The notes under the pieces: model-generated
Databases searched by the model: none
What the model saw: only the letters and a program-made list of their open reading frames with translations
Told to the model about the DNA's origin: nothing
Shown: one piece after another, positions 24,625-33,429 of the stretch
Layout: every line of letters begins with the position of its first letter
Position numbering within the stretch: position 1 is the stretch's first letter
Position numbers and translations under genes: made by a program
From: Fontibacterium medardense
GTDB lineage: Bacteria; Pseudomonadota; Alphaproteobacteria; Pelagibacterales; Pelagibacteraceae
Direction: 5' to 3'
Length of the DNA stretch: 64,000 nucleotides
NCBI GenBank assembly: GCA_965235075.1
Contig: OZ249404.1
Coordinates: forward strand, 62,001-126,000

Positions 24625-24782
24625 AATATTTTTCTCCCTTAATTATTTTTATTAACGCTAATTTTTAAATGTGTCTGAATTAAGACTTATTCAATCAGAG
24701 GTTTTAAATTACAATCAGAAAGTTATTTATTAAAAAAATAAATTTAAAGATTAATACTAAAAATTAAATTAACCTTTTAATA

Positions 24783-24848
24783 ATGAATGAAAGAAATTTA
24801 ATAATTTTATTATTTATTGGAATTTTTTTGCTATTATTATTTGTTTAG
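24783..24848 (+). CDS. Possible 21-residue hydrophobic microprotein
   Basis: ATG at 24783 opens a 21-codon frame, MNERNL followed by about 15 hydrophobic residues, ending 9 nt before the next gene. There is no clear ribosome site. It fits the pattern of tiny single-span proteins seen elsewhere in this window, but a chance ORF in AT-rich DNA is possible. Confidence 0.3.
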   Translation: MNERNLIILLFIGIFLLLLFV

Positions 24849-24857
24849 TAAAAATTT

Positions 24858-25157
24858 ATGATTATGAAAAAATCTTTATTATTGCTTGTGATGATCGTGA
24901 GTGTTTATTCATGCAATGCAATCACAGAAAAAGCCACGCAAAAAGCTGATAAAGAAAATGCCTATCTTTCAACTTTCTTAAACAAACCCTCAGTAACTTT
25001 AAACCAAACCTTTGGTAAACCCACTCAAACTTTAGCTGAAAATAATCAAACAGTTTATCTCTATGAAATTAAAGGCAAATTCCTTGATTGTCAGAGAAAA
25101 TTTACCATTAATGACAAAAATGTAGTTACAGGTTTTGTCTCGACTTGTTGGGATTGA
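24858..25157 (+). CDS. Small putative lipoprotein
   Basis: A 99-residue protein with a hydrophobic N-terminus and a lipobox VYSC (Cys at 19 from the first ATG; a second ATG at 24864 is equally good). The mature part, FLNKPSVTLNQTFGKPTQ and then VYLYEIKG, resembles the SmpA/BamE-type small lipoprotein fold, with two further cysteines (LDCQRKF and FVSTCWD) that could pair. The assignment to BamE-like is tentative. Confidence 0.65.
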   Translation: MIMKKSLLLLVMIVSVYSCNAITEKATQKADKENAYLSTFLNKPSVTLNQTFGKPTQTLAENNQTVYLYEIKGKFLDCQRKFTINDKNVVTGFVSTCWD

Positions 25158-25251
25158 TTTTTATTTTTTGCTAAAAAAACGAATGATCAGTATTTAAAAT
25201 TATTTAATCTTTATAAAAACACGATTAAATTATTTGATTTCGAGCAGTAAA

Positions 25252-25593
25252 CTATTTTTTCTCTCTCTTTTTTAAGAAATCTTGCATTTGCTTAATTTCG
25301 GCTTTTTGATCTTTGATAATTTTTTCTGCAAACGCTTTAAGTTCAGGATCTTTTGTTTTTTTAATTAATTCCTCAGACATATCAATAGCACCTTGATGGT
25401 GTGGGATCATGCCTTTTAAAAAATCGATATCAATATTTCCCGAAGATTTTATCATCATATTTTTGTGCATTTTATCCATAGATTTTTTAAATGGGACATC
25501 ACCGTGATTTTTATGATCCCCATGATGCATAGAAGATAATGCAAACACCGTTGAGAGAAGAACGATCGAAAGAGCTAGCAATATTTTTTTCAT
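25252..25593 (-). CDS. Exported DUF305 protein
   Basis: A 113-residue protein with a signal peptide and the DUF305 helix motif FLKGMIPHHQGAIDMSEE, followed by the second helix pair. The mature N-terminus is His- and Met-rich (MHHGDHKNHGD), which suggests metal, probably copper, binding; some DUF305 proteins act in copper resistance. The DUF2905 gene lies 17 nt upstream on the same strand. Confidence 0.85.
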   Translation of the reverse strand: MKKILLALSIVLLSTVFALSSMHHGDHKNHGDVPFKKSMDKMHKNMMIKSSGNIDIDFLKGMIPHHQGAIDMSEELIKKTKDPELKAFAEKIIKDQKAEIKQMQDFLKKREKK

Positions 25594-25610
25594 AGGATGA
25601 TTATAGTGAG

Positions 25611-25808
25611 TTATTTAAAAAATTTAAAGAATAATGAAACAATAATTGAAATTACAATGCAGGTAACGATTGGAAAATAAAAAGAGTACTTTTCTCCCTT
25701 CACGCTTATGTCACCTGGCAATCTGCCAAGGGGAATTTCTTTAGCAAGCGGCCAAAATAATCCAAGAATTAATATTAAGATTCCAATGATGATAAGTGCT
25801 TTTTGCAT
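25611..25808 (-). CDS. DUF2905 membrane protein
   Basis: A 65-residue protein with two hydrophobic spans and the family centre GRLPGDISVKGEKYSFYFPI. The function is unknown. It shares 1 nt with the end of the pyruvate kinase gene (its ATG overlaps the stop), so it is translated with it. Confidence 0.85.
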   Translation of the reverse strand: MQKALIIIGILILILGLFWPLAKEIPLGRLPGDISVKGEKYSFYFPIVTCIVISIIVSLFFKFFK

Positions 25809-27220
25809 TAGTTTTTGCCTAATTGATAAAGTCTGATCATGTTGGTCATCTTCGATTTGCCAAATGGTAGTCCTGCAGTGATGATTGCATAGCCACCAAT
25901 CTTCGTTAATTTTCTAGATTTAATAATTTCCTTTGAAATTTTCATCATCTGTCTCCAGTTTTTAGCATCACTGTTGGTAATGGAAGTAATGCCCCACAGT
26001 AATGATAATTGCCTTGAGATATTAATGTGTGGAGAGATCGTTATAATTTTTGCAGAAGGTCTTATGGCTGAGATTAATTTTGCAGTGTTACCTGTAACCG
26101 AAAAACCGATGATGGCTTCAACTTTAATGTTGTAAGCAATGTCTTTGATTGCAAGGGCGATTGCTTTAACCGGTTCATTGTTAATTTTAGTGTTACTTTT
26201 AAATAAAGTTATATTTTCTTTTTTATATTTTTCAGTTGAGACAATAGTTTTCTGCATGGCTTGTACTGCTTGAAGTGGATATTTTCCAACGGCAGTTTCA
26301 GCAGATAACATCACAACATCTGCTCCTTGAAATATGGCAGTACCTACATCATTAATTTCAGCACGCGTTGGTTTATTACTTTCAATCATGCTCTCGAGCA
26401 TTTGTGTTGCAATGATTACGGGTTTTCCAAGTTCTGAACATTTTTTTACAATATCTAATTGAACATGGGGCACTTCATTAGCGCCAATCTCAACTGCAAG
26501 ATCACCTCGTGCAACCATGATGGCATCTGAAGTATTAATAATGTCTTTAATATTTTTAATGGCACTTTTGTTTTCAATCTTTGCAATAATGCCAGTATCT
26601 TGTGGGATAAGTTTTCTTGTTTGTTTAATAATTTTTGAATTTTTTACGTAAGATAATGCAATCCAATTGCAGTTTAGTTTTTTTGCAATTTGAATATCAC
26701 GCTTATCCTTTGTAGTTAAATTGTCAAAATCAACTTCAAGTCCTGGAATATGAATGCTCTTAAAGTTTTTAATAATACAATCATTTTGACAAACGGTTTG
26801 AATGGAGTTTTTTGCAATTTTTTTAATTTTAAAGACGAATTTTCCATCATCAATTAGGATTTTATTACTCTTCTTTATTTTCTTAAAGATTTCAGGGTAG
26901 GGAAGATAAACTCTGCTTTGACTTCCTATCTTTTTATTTAGATCAAAATTAAAAGCATCTCCTCTTTTAAGAGAAACTTGGTTGCCTAAAATTTTACCAA
27001 TTCTAAGCTTAATCCCTTGAAGATCTGCAACTATTGCAATGGGTTTTGAGTTTATTTTTTCACAGTCTCTAATAATTTTTACGATTTTTTCAATGCCCGT
27101 TAAATTGTGACTGAAGTTAATTCTAAAGCCATCCACACCTGATCGAATTAAATTGTTAATAATATTTTTCTTAAATATTGCAGGACCTAAGGTTGCTAGA
27201 ATTTTTGCTTTTTTATCCAT
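25808..27220 (-). CDS. pyk: Pyruvate kinase
   Basis: A 470-residue pyruvate kinase. It opens KKAKILATLGPAI and carries the ADP/PEP residues in DGFRINFSHN, the effector-site Lys segment ENKSAIKNI, the catalytic IMVARGDLAVEIG and the metal/PEP motif SAETAVGKYPLQAVQAM. The length is normal. It makes pyruvate and ATP from PEP at the end of glycolysis. The start codon lies inside a 21 nt tandem duplication (27217-27258), which gives a second upstream ATG. Confidence 0.94.
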   Translation of the reverse strand: MDKKAKILATLGPAIFKKNIINNLIRSGVDGFRINFSHNLTGIEKIVKIIRDCEKINSKPIAIVADLQGIKLRIGKILGNQVSLKRGDAFNFDLNKKIGSQSRVYLPYPEIFKKIKKSNKILIDDGKFVFKIKKIAKNSIQTVCQNDCIIKNFKSIHIPGLEVDFDNLTTKDKRDIQIAKKLNCNWIALSYVKNSKIIKQTRKLIPQDTGIIAKIENKSAIKNIKDIINTSDAIMVARGDLAVEIGANEVPHVQLDIVKKCSELGKPVIIATQMLESMIESNKPTRAEINDVGTAIFQGADVVMLSAETAVGKYPLQAVQAMQKTIVSTEKYKKENITLFKSNTKINNEPVKAIALAIKDIAYNIKVEAIIGFSVTGNTAKLISAIRPSAKIITISPHINISRQLSLLWGITSITNSDAKNWRQMMKISKEIIKSRKLTKIGGYAIITAGLPFGKSKMTNMIRLYQLGKN

Positions 27221-27258
27221 TAATTAATTTCAATATTCCATTAATTAATTTCAATATA
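27217..27258. repeat. 21 nt tandem duplication covering the pyk start
   Basis: Two adjacent copies of CCATTAATTAATTTCAATAT plus one base (27217-27237 and 27238-27258) are identical except for the last base. Each carries a pyk-strand ATG. The upstream copy reads ATG GAA TAT TGA, a two-residue extension then stop, so the duplication makes a minimal upstream ORF before the true start. Confidence 0.8.
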
Positions 27259-27321
27259 AAGATGCATTTTGGCAAATCTAAGATGTTTATGATATATTAG
27301 TTTTGTTAGTAGGTATTTACT

Positions 27322-27414
27322 ATGAATTTAACTCAGCCAGAGCTTATTCAGCTTGTACTGTTACTAGTGGTTTTGTTTATTATTATTTGGAATTTTCCAC
27401 GAGGTAGATTTTAA
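27322..27414 (+). CDS. 30-residue single-span microprotein
   Basis: A 30-codon frame from ATG at 27322: a short polar start (NLTQPELIQ), a 14-residue hydrophobic core rich in Leu/Val/Ile and a basic C-terminus (PRGRF). Type and charge bias fit a small membrane protein. It is upstream of the exported thioredoxin gene by 41 nt, on the same strand. No clear ribosome site. Confidence 0.45.
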   Translation: MNLTQPELIQLVLLLVVLFIIIWNFPRGRF

Positions 27415-27455
27415 AAGCCTTTAATTTTTAACGGATAACGAATAAGATATTTTTA

Positions 27456-27833
27456 ATGAAAACTTTTATAAAAATAATCTTTAGTTTATTTCTATTCCAA
27501 TCAGTATTATTTGCAGCCGGCAAACCTTATTCACAAACAGAATTTGATAAATTAATTAAAGAAGGAAAACCAGTAGTGCTGCACGTTCATGCTAAATGGT
27601 GCTCAACTTGTGCAACGCAAGATCCCATTTTAAATTCTTTAATGAAAACAACAGAGTTTAAAAATTTTACATTCTACAATATTGATTATGACACCAATAA
27701 AAATCTTCTAAAAACTTTAAAAGTTTCAAGGCAAAGTGCTATTATTGTATTTAAGAAAGGCAAAGAACAGGGTCGATCTTTGGGCGATACAAAAGAAAGT
27801 TCAATTAAAGAATTATTAAAAAAAGGCTCTTAA
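27456..27833 (+). CDS. Exported thioredoxin-like protein
   Basis: A 125-residue protein with a signal peptide (MKTFIKIIFSLFLFQSVLFA) and a thioredoxin fold carrying the redox pair Cys49-Ser-Thr-Cys52 in HAKWCSTCATQDP. It likely acts as a periplasmic thiol-disulfide protein. Its partner is not adjacent; the next gene is pspC-like. Confidence 0.85.
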   Translation: MKTFIKIIFSLFLFQSVLFAAGKPYSQTEFDKLIKEGKPVVLHVHAKWCSTCATQDPILNSLMKTTEFKNFTFYNIDYDTNKNLLKTLKVSRQSAIIVFKKGKEQGRSLGDTKESSIKELLKKGS

Positions 27834-27915
27834 TAAACTTTAAAATATATCAATAAAATTTAATATTTATAATTTTAGGTTTGAAAAACTATAAATAATT
27901 TATATAAAATAAATT

Positions 27916-28122
27916 ATGGCTGATAATGATAATAATATGTACCGAAGCAGTGATGATAAATTTATTGCAGGCGTCTGCTCAGGACTTGCCCATAAATTAG
28001 GTTTTAGTAAATGGGGACTTCGTTTTGCATTTATCGTTGGTGCTTTATTTTACGGAATTACAATTCTTGCCTATATTATCTGCTGGATGGTGTTTAAGCC
28101 TCGTCCTACCTTTAATCGTTAA
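27916..28122 (+). CDS. PspC-domain membrane protein
   Basis: A 68-residue protein consisting only of a PspC domain: KFIAGVCSGLAHKLGFSKWGLRFAF and a hydrophobic segment ending CWMVFKPR. PspC domains take part in membrane-stress responses; without pspA or other psp genes nearby, its role here is open. Confidence 0.85.
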   Translation: MADNDNNMYRSSDDKFIAGVCSGLAHKLGFSKWGLRFAFIVGALFYGITILAYIICWMVFKPRPTFNR

Positions 28123-28141
28123 TTTTTTTTAAATTTAAATT

Positions 28142-29143
28142 ATGAGTGAAGAAAATATTAACCCGTTTGTCGATTTGGTTGCAGTAACGAGAGGAGATGT
28201 TGTTGAAAATATTCATCAAGGAGTAGCCATAGCTATAGATTCTGATTATCGAATTATTAAAAAGTGGGGCGATACACAAACTGAGATATTTCCAAGATCT
28301 GCGTTAAAACCCATTCAAGCTTTTGGCATTATTACTTCGGGTGCTGACAAAGCTTTACATTTAAGTGATGAAAAAATTGCACTCGCAACATCATCACATC
28401 ATGGTGAACCAGTTCATCTTGAAATGGTTAAGTCTTGGCTAACTGAATTAAAATTAGATGAGGAAGATTTAACTTTAGGACCCGCTTGGCCACTAGGTCC
28501 AAAAAGAAAAGACTATATTTTAAGACATGAGGGTCGAAAATCTAGAATTTACCATAATTGTTCCGGTAAACACTGCGGACAATTATCTATTTGTGTCCAT
28601 AAAAAATTTAAAATCTTAAATTACCAAGACCCAAAACATCCTGTACAAAAGTTATTTATTGAAAATTTAGAAAAGTTATCTGAGACAAAAATTAATCATT
28701 TAGGAATAGATGGCTGTGGTTTGCCTGCGCCAAGTTTGCCTCTAGAGCGATTTGCCTACGCACTAACTAAATTTGCAGATCCATCAAAATTAGAAGGGAT
28801 TGAAAAAAAAGCAGTTCAAAAGATTTTTGATTGTTGCGTTAAACATCCTGTATTATTTGGCGGTTCTGAAAGTGTTAATTCTATTTTAACAAAGAGTAGC
28901 AATAAAAAGATTTTAGTTAAAAATGGTGCTGATGGAGTGTTTTCCGCAATTATCCCTGAAGAAAAAGTATCCATCGTTGTTAAAATTAAAGATGGCAATA
29001 TGAAAGCAGCAGAAGTTGCAATTGCAGGATTATTAAGGGAGCTAAAATTTTTAGACAATGATGAGGTTAAAAAATTAGTCAGTCAGCCAATTTTAAATTC
29101 TGCAGGTACAAGGAGTGGAAAAATGTATTGGTTGGGTAACTAA
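28142..29143 (+). CDS. L-asparaginase, Rhizobium (class 3) type
   Basis: A 333-residue member of the Rhizobium-type asparaginase family. It has the serine-lysine tandem RSALKPIQ (Ser53, Lys56), the second serine pair ATSSHHGEP, the cysteine motif YHNCSGKHCGQ (Cys140) and DGCGLPAPS (Cys192). It hydrolyses asparagine to aspartate and ammonia in the cytoplasm (no signal). Usual length is about 330-350. It converges with the CBS gene, 3 nt apart. Confidence 0.85.
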   Translation: MSEENINPFVDLVAVTRGDVVENIHQGVAIAIDSDYRIIKKWGDTQTEIFPRSALKPIQAFGIITSGADKALHLSDEKIALATSSHHGEPVHLEMVKSWLTELKLDEEDLTLGPAWPLGPKRKDYILRHEGRKSRIYHNCSGKHCGQLSICVHKKFKILNYQDPKHPVQKLFIENLEKLSETKINHLGIDGCGLPAPSLPLERFAYALTKFADPSKLEGIEKKAVQKIFDCCVKHPVLFGGSESVNSILTKSSNKKILVKNGADGVFSAIIPEEKVSIVVKIKDGNMKAAEVAIAGLLRELKFLDNDEVKKLVSQPILNSAGTRSGKMYWLGN

Positions 29144-29146
29144 TTA

Positions 29147-29746
29147 CTAATCTTCGCGGTTATAGCGTTTATTGCTTCGAATAGTCATTACCGCTGAAAT
29201 TCCAATAATTAAAAAAAGTGCAGAAAAAATAACCACTAAATTCTTTTTCTCAAAAAAATCAAAAAAAACTCCAGCTGCAGTTGTTCCAATTAATAAAACA
29301 GACACCATAATTTGATAACGCACAACATTTTTATGCTTTTGTTTAATTTCAACGTTATCTTGCATTTCAGCTCTTAAAAAATCTCGAATAGAAAAGAAAT
29401 CTGTTAATCGATTATTCGCATCCAAGACAGGCATATGACGAATATTGTTATTTTTCATTACGTCTATGGTGTAATTAATATCATCGTTTAATTTTGCAGT
29501 TATAATTTTACTAGTCATAATCTCTTTAGCAGTTGTTAAATCTGCATCCTTTGCCTCAACGACTAGTTTTGCAACGATATCGCGCTCAGAGACGATTCCT
29601 AATAACTTATTATCCTCATCAACAATAGGAACGGCGCCAATTTTTTTATCTTTTAATGCTAATGCTATTTCACTAATGGGCGTTTCAGTTCCAAATGAAA
29701 AATTTTCTTTAAAACTTTTAATATTTCGTAAAGATGCAATTTTCAT
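29147..29746 (-). CDS. CBS-domain protein with C-terminal membrane spans
   Basis: A 199-residue protein with two CBS repeats (about 5-62: GAVPIVDEDNKLLGIVSERDIV; 72-125: NIRHMPVLDANNRLTDFFSIRDFL), then a polar linker and two C-terminal hydrophobic segments. CBS pairs bind adenine nucleotides as energy sensors. The membrane tail suggests a sensor attached to the inner membrane; the target is unknown. Confidence 0.82.
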   Translation of the reverse strand: MKIASLRNIKSFKENFSFGTETPISEIALALKDKKIGAVPIVDEDNKLLGIVSERDIVAKLVVEAKDADLTTAKEIMTSKIITAKLNDDINYTIDVMKNNNIRHMPVLDANNRLTDFFSIRDFLRAEMQDNVEIKQKHKNVVRYQIMVSVLLIGTTAAGVFFDFFEKKNLVVIFSALFLIIGISAVMTIRSNKRYNRED

Positions 29747-29799
29747 AATTATTATTTTATAATAATATCAGATTAATGTTAAAGATTTATTAACTCAAA

Positions 29800-29991
29800 A
29801 TGACTAAGGAATTCGTGACTTTAAAAACTGGAAACACGTCTTGGTGGAAAAATATAAAGTATCGGAGAGAAGCTGCCTCAAGTATTAAAGAATTTAGAAA
29901 GTCAGGTTTTAAAGTTAAAAAAATTAAGACTTATAGGCTAGATGGACCGAACAGTTTAATTTATTCAGATTACTTATTGAATAAAGACTAA
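29800..29991 (+). CDS. Small basic protein of unknown function
   Basis: A 63-residue, Lys/Arg-rich soluble protein with a WWKNIKYRREAASSIKEFRK core and a YRLDGPNSLIYSDYLL end. It is preceded by an AT-rich leader and ends 3 nt from the convergent DCC gene. I do not recognise it. The absence of a strong ribosome site lowers confidence. Confidence 0.55.
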   Translation: MTKEFVTLKTGNTSWWKNIKYRREAASSIKEFRKSGFKVKKIKTYRLDGPNSLIYSDYLLNKD

Positions 29992-29994
29992 ATA

Positions 29995-30348
29995 TTATTT
30001 TAAATATTTTGCCTTTAAATATAAAGGAAGCGCCACAATTTCATAAGCAATAAAGAAAAATGGATATATGATAGGATTTTTTAATATTTTTGCCAAAACT
30101 CTTAAATAATTTATTTCTTCCCAAATAATAAGAAAAGCTTTTGCACCCACAACTAAATGACCATGCACTAGAGCATGCATTCGTCTCATTAACTGATCTT
30201 TGGTTTTTTTAGTTTCAATATAAGCTTTAATATTGTCATTGATATTCACCCACTCAAACAGGGGATTTTTAATTTTTTTTTTATAATAATTAATTTCGCA
30301 GTTACAAATGGAGCAAGATTGGTTGTAATAAATTTTAATAATCTGCAT
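29995..30348 (-). CDS. DCC-family (DUF393) thiol-disulfide oxidoreductase-like protein
   Basis: A 117-residue protein with the DCC motif in IIKIYYNQSCSICNCEINYY (the usual Cys-x-x-Cys at about 12-15) and the HGHLVVGAKAFLIIWEE segment typical of DUF393. These proteins are assumed to be thiol-disulfide exchangers. It is divergent from katG and shares an ATCCTCTTT leader motif with it. Confidence 0.8.
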   Translation of the reverse strand: MQIIKIYYNQSCSICNCEINYYKKKIKNPLFEWVNINDNIKAYIETKKTKDQLMRRMHALVHGHLVVGAKAFLIIWEEINYLRVLAKILKNPIIYPFFFIAYEIVALPLYLKAKYLK

Positions 30349-30460
30349 AAAGAGGATTTTATCTGCGTCATTTTATATCAAACGGACTAAACCTAAAGTA
30401 GAAATAAACATATTGTTTACTTAACTTTCTAACTTTAATTTGATAAGAATCATCCTCTTT
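30349..30460. promoter_or_regulatory. Shared ATCCTCTTT leader motif of the divergent DCC-katG pair
   Basis: AAAGAGGAT at 30349-30357 and ATCCTCTTT at 30452-30460 form a perfect 9 bp inverted repeat framing the intergenic region. Read in each gene's own direction, both leaders have GATAA then ATCCTCTTT close to the ATG, so a shared regulator or RNA pairing is possible. The rest of the gap shows no clear promoter. Confidence 0.3.
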
Positions 30461-30468
30461 CAAAAATT

Positions 30469-32640
30469 ATGAGTACAGAAACTTTCAAAAAAACAAACGG
30501 TTCAGGAAAATGCCCAGTGATGCATGGTTCTTTAACAAAGGCAGACCAATCACCAACAGCTGCTTGGTGGCCAAAATCTTTAAACTTAGATATTTTGCAT
30601 CAACACGATACTAAAACTAATCCACTTCCTGGATTTGATTATAAAAAAGAAGTTAAGAAATTAAATTATAACGCTTTAAAAAAAGATTTACTGAAATTAA
30701 TGACAGATAGTCAAGAGTGGTGGCCTGCCGATCTTGGAACATATTCTGGTTTATTTGTTAGAATGGCTTGGCACTCTGCAGGAACTTATAGAATTGCAGA
30801 CGGTCGTGGTGGATCTGGAACAGGAAATCATAGATTTTCTCCATTAGACTCTTGGCCAGATAATGCAAACTTAGACAAGGCAAGAAGACTTCTTTGGCCG
30901 ATTAAAAAGAAATACGGAAATAAATTAAGTTGGGCTGATCTTATGATCTTAGCTGGCAACATGGGTTATGAACATGCCGGCCTTAAGACTTATGGTTTTT
31001 CATTTGGACGAGTAGATATTTGGCATCCTGAAAAAGATGTTTATTGGGGAAGTGAAAAAGAATGGTTACAAGATAAACGTTATCCAAACAAAGAAGATAG
31101 AACATCTTTAGATAATCCTCTAGCAGCTGTGGTGATGGGACTTATTTATGTAAATCCACAAGGGGTGGATGGTAAACCTGATCCATTAAAAACAGCCCAC
31201 GATGTTAGAGAAACATTTGCAAGAATGGCAATGAATGATGTTGAAACTTGCGCACTGACTGTGGGTGGTCACAGTATCGGACGTTGTCATGGAAACGGCG
31301 ATGCTGCAAAATTAAGACCGGAGCCTGCTGGTGCTGAAATTTATGAACAAGGCTTAGGTTGGAATCAAGAAAATGGACTTGGTAAATATCAAGTAACTTC
31401 AGGACTTGAAGGCGCGTGGACGACTAATCCTGATAAATGGAATTACGAATACTTAGATCTTTTATTAAATTATGAATGGGAATTAAAGAAGAGCCCAGCA
31501 GGTGCTTTTCAATGGGAACCGATTGGACTTGAGGAACATAAAAAAGCAAAAGATTTAGAAGATCCAAAAATTAGACATAATCCAATCATGACCGATGCTG
31601 ATATGGCTATGAAAATGGATCCGGAGTATAGAAAAATTTCAGAAAAATTTTATAAAAATCCAAAGTATTTAGATGAACAATTTGGCAGAGCTTGGTTTAA
31701 ATTAACACACAGAGATTTAGGATCACGCAAAAACTATATTGGTCCTTGGGTGCCAAAAGAAGAGTTAATTTGGCAAGATCCGGTTCCAGCTTTAAAGAAA
31801 AAATATAATGCTGAAAAAGTTAAAAAATTAATTGCAGCAAGTGGTCTAAGTACACAAGAACTAGTTACAACCGCTTTTGACAGTGCGAGAACTTTCAGAC
31901 GCACTGATAAACGAGGTGGTGCAAATGGTGCACGTATTCGATTATCTCCACAAATCAATTGGGATGCAAATGAGCCAGCAAGACTTAAAAAAGTTTTAAA
32001 AGTTTATGAAGGTATTGCTAAAAAATCGGGCGCAAGCGTTGCAGACACTATTATTTTAGGAGGCGTTGTTGGTTTAGAGAAAGCGATTAAAAAAGCAGGA
32101 TCTAAAGTTAAAGTTCCATTTAGAGCAGGCCGAGGCGATGCTAGTCAGGACCAAACAGATATCGATTCATTTAAAGTATTAGAGCCCGTGCACGATGCCT
32201 TTAGAAATTACGTTAAAAAAGATTACGTAGTGATGCCAGAGGAATTAATGTTAGAACGAGCATCTTTAATGGGATTGTCCGCAAAAGAGATGACTTGTTT
32301 AATTGGTGGTATGAGAGTGTTAGGCACAAATTTTGATGATACGAAACATGGAGTATTTACAGATAAAGTTGGCGCATTAACTAATGATTTCTTCGTGCAT
32401 TTAACAGATATGAAATATTCTTGGAATCCAACGGGCAAAAACAGCTACGATATTATTGAAAGAAAATCGGGTAAGAAAAAATTCACAGCAACTCGAGTTG
32501 ATCTTGTATTTGGTTCAAACTCAGTTCTTAGAGCTTATGCAGAAGTTTACGCACAAGATGATAATAAAGAAAAATTCATAAAAGACTTCGTTGAAGTGTG
32601 GACGAAAATTATGAATGCTGATCTTCCAAGCTTAAATTAA
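30469..32640 (+). CDS. katG: Catalase-peroxidase
   Basis: A full-length 723-residue KatG with both peroxidase domains. The distal site is RMAWHSAGTYR (Arg98, Trp101, His102), the proximal heme histidine is in VGGHSIGRCHG, and YVNPQGVDG supplies the Tyr of the Met-Tyr-Trp adduct. It removes hydrogen peroxide and can act as a peroxidase with a bound donor. No signal sequence, so cytoplasmic. It is divergent from the DCC gene and is followed after 20 nt by the DM13 protein. Confidence 0.96.
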   Translation: MSTETFKKTNGSGKCPVMHGSLTKADQSPTAAWWPKSLNLDILHQHDTKTNPLPGFDYKKEVKKLNYNALKKDLLKLMTDSQEWWPADLGTYSGLFVRMAWHSAGTYRIADGRGGSGTGNHRFSPLDSWPDNANLDKARRLLWPIKKKYGNKLSWADLMILAGNMGYEHAGLKTYGFSFGRVDIWHPEKDVYWGSEKEWLQDKRYPNKEDRTSLDNPLAAVVMGLIYVNPQGVDGKPDPLKTAHDVRETFARMAMNDVETCALTVGGHSIGRCHGNGDAAKLRPEPAGAEIYEQGLGWNQENGLGKYQVTSGLEGAWTTNPDKWNYEYLDLLLNYEWELKKSPAGAFQWEPIGLEEHKKAKDLEDPKIRHNPIMTDADMAMKMDPEYRKISEKFYKNPKYLDEQFGRAWFKLTHRDLGSRKNYIGPWVPKEELIWQDPVPALKKKYNAEKVKKLIAASGLSTQELVTTAFDSARTFRRTDKRGGANGARIRLSPQINWDANEPARLKKVLKVYEGIAKKSGASVADTIILGGVVGLEKAIKKAGSKVKVPFRAGRGDASQDQTDIDSFKVLEPVHDAFRNYVKKDYVVMPEELMLERASLMGLSAKEMTCLIGGMRVLGTNFDDTKHGVFTDKVGALTNDFFVHLTDMKYSWNPTGKNSYDIIERKSGKKKFTATRVDLVFGSNSVLRAYAEVYAQDDNKEKFIKDFVEVWTKIMNADLPSLN

Positions 32641-32660
32641 TTCAAAAATTTAAAACTTTA

Positions 32661-33152
32661 ATGCGAACTAAGCTTTTAGCTGTTCTTACATTTTTTCTTA
32701 TATCTACCCAGACACATGCACAAATTATTGATGCTATTGGCGGACATATTAAAGATATTCAAAATCGTTTTTCGGATCATCAAAAAATCCAAGGAAAAAT
32801 TTTAAAAAGTGGCGAGATTGACAAAAATGCTAAAGGCCAAGATCTTATCCATAACTCCTCAGGAACATGGAGGCTTATTCAAGTGGGTAAAGATTTGTAT
32901 TTGCAATCAGATGAAAATTTTCGCTCAAGTCCAGGCCCAGATTATCATGTGTACTTCAGTAATCTTCCAGCCATTAAAGACAATGAAGAATTTAGTAATA
33001 AACAAATAGAAGTCGGTAAATTACAAAAACCTAATGGCGCCTCTTTTTATAAGTTACCAAGCAAAAAAATAGAAAATGTTAATAGTGTATTGATTTGGTG
33101 CAAACAATTTAAAGAATATATTGGCTCTGCTGATCTAAAGTTGTTGAATTAA
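32661..33152 (+). CDS. Exported DM13-domain protein
   Basis: A 163-residue protein with a signal peptide (ending about residue 20) and a DM13 domain: GTWRLIQVGKDLYLQ, then SSPGPDYHVYFSNL and the closing SVLIWCKQFKEYIGSADL. The Cys in that last motif is the conserved DM13 cysteine. DM13 domains are predicted to take part in electron transfer or oxidation-linked processes at the cell surface. It is likely co-transcribed with katG. Confidence 0.82.
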   Translation: MRTKLLAVLTFFLISTQTHAQIIDAIGGHIKDIQNRFSDHQKIQGKILKSGEIDKNAKGQDLIHNSSGTWRLIQVGKDLYLQSDENFRSSPGPDYHVYFSNLPAIKDNEEFSNKQIEVGKLQKPNGASFYKLPSKKIENVNSVLIWCKQFKEYIGSADLKLLN

Positions 33153-33202
33153 TTTTTATAATTAATAAGTAAATCTATAAATTAAAAGAAAGGATGGAGT
33201 GA

Positions 33203-33397
33203 ATGCTAAGATCTATGGAAAAAATATGGGCCAGAGCCACTGGTCATTTAATGGGTAGTACGGATAGCGATAAACCAGATGTACCTATTTTAACTCTACG
33301 CGAAGCACGTATTGCTTTGTACCTTAAAACATTCTGGACTGTGATTCATGTGATCACTTGTGTGTTTATTATCGCAAATGTGATTAGGCACTGGTAG
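33203..33397 (+). CDS. Small membrane protein of unknown function
   Basis: A 64-residue protein with a polar N-terminal 35 residues (including DSDKPDVPILTLREAR) and one hydrophobic helix (about 42-62). A GGATGGAG ribosome site lies just before the ATG. It belongs to a run of small same-strand genes after the DM13 gene. No family recognised. Confidence 0.75.
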   Translation: MLRSMEKIWARATGHLMGSTDSDKPDVPILTLREARIALYLKTFWTVIHVITCVFIIANVIRHW

Positions 33398-33429
33398 ATA
33401 AAACTTAATAACTTAACTTTGGAGAAATT

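Noticed and set aside
31734..32438. Open frames antisense to katG
   Set aside because: Short shadows within a strongly supported gene, without protein-like composition.
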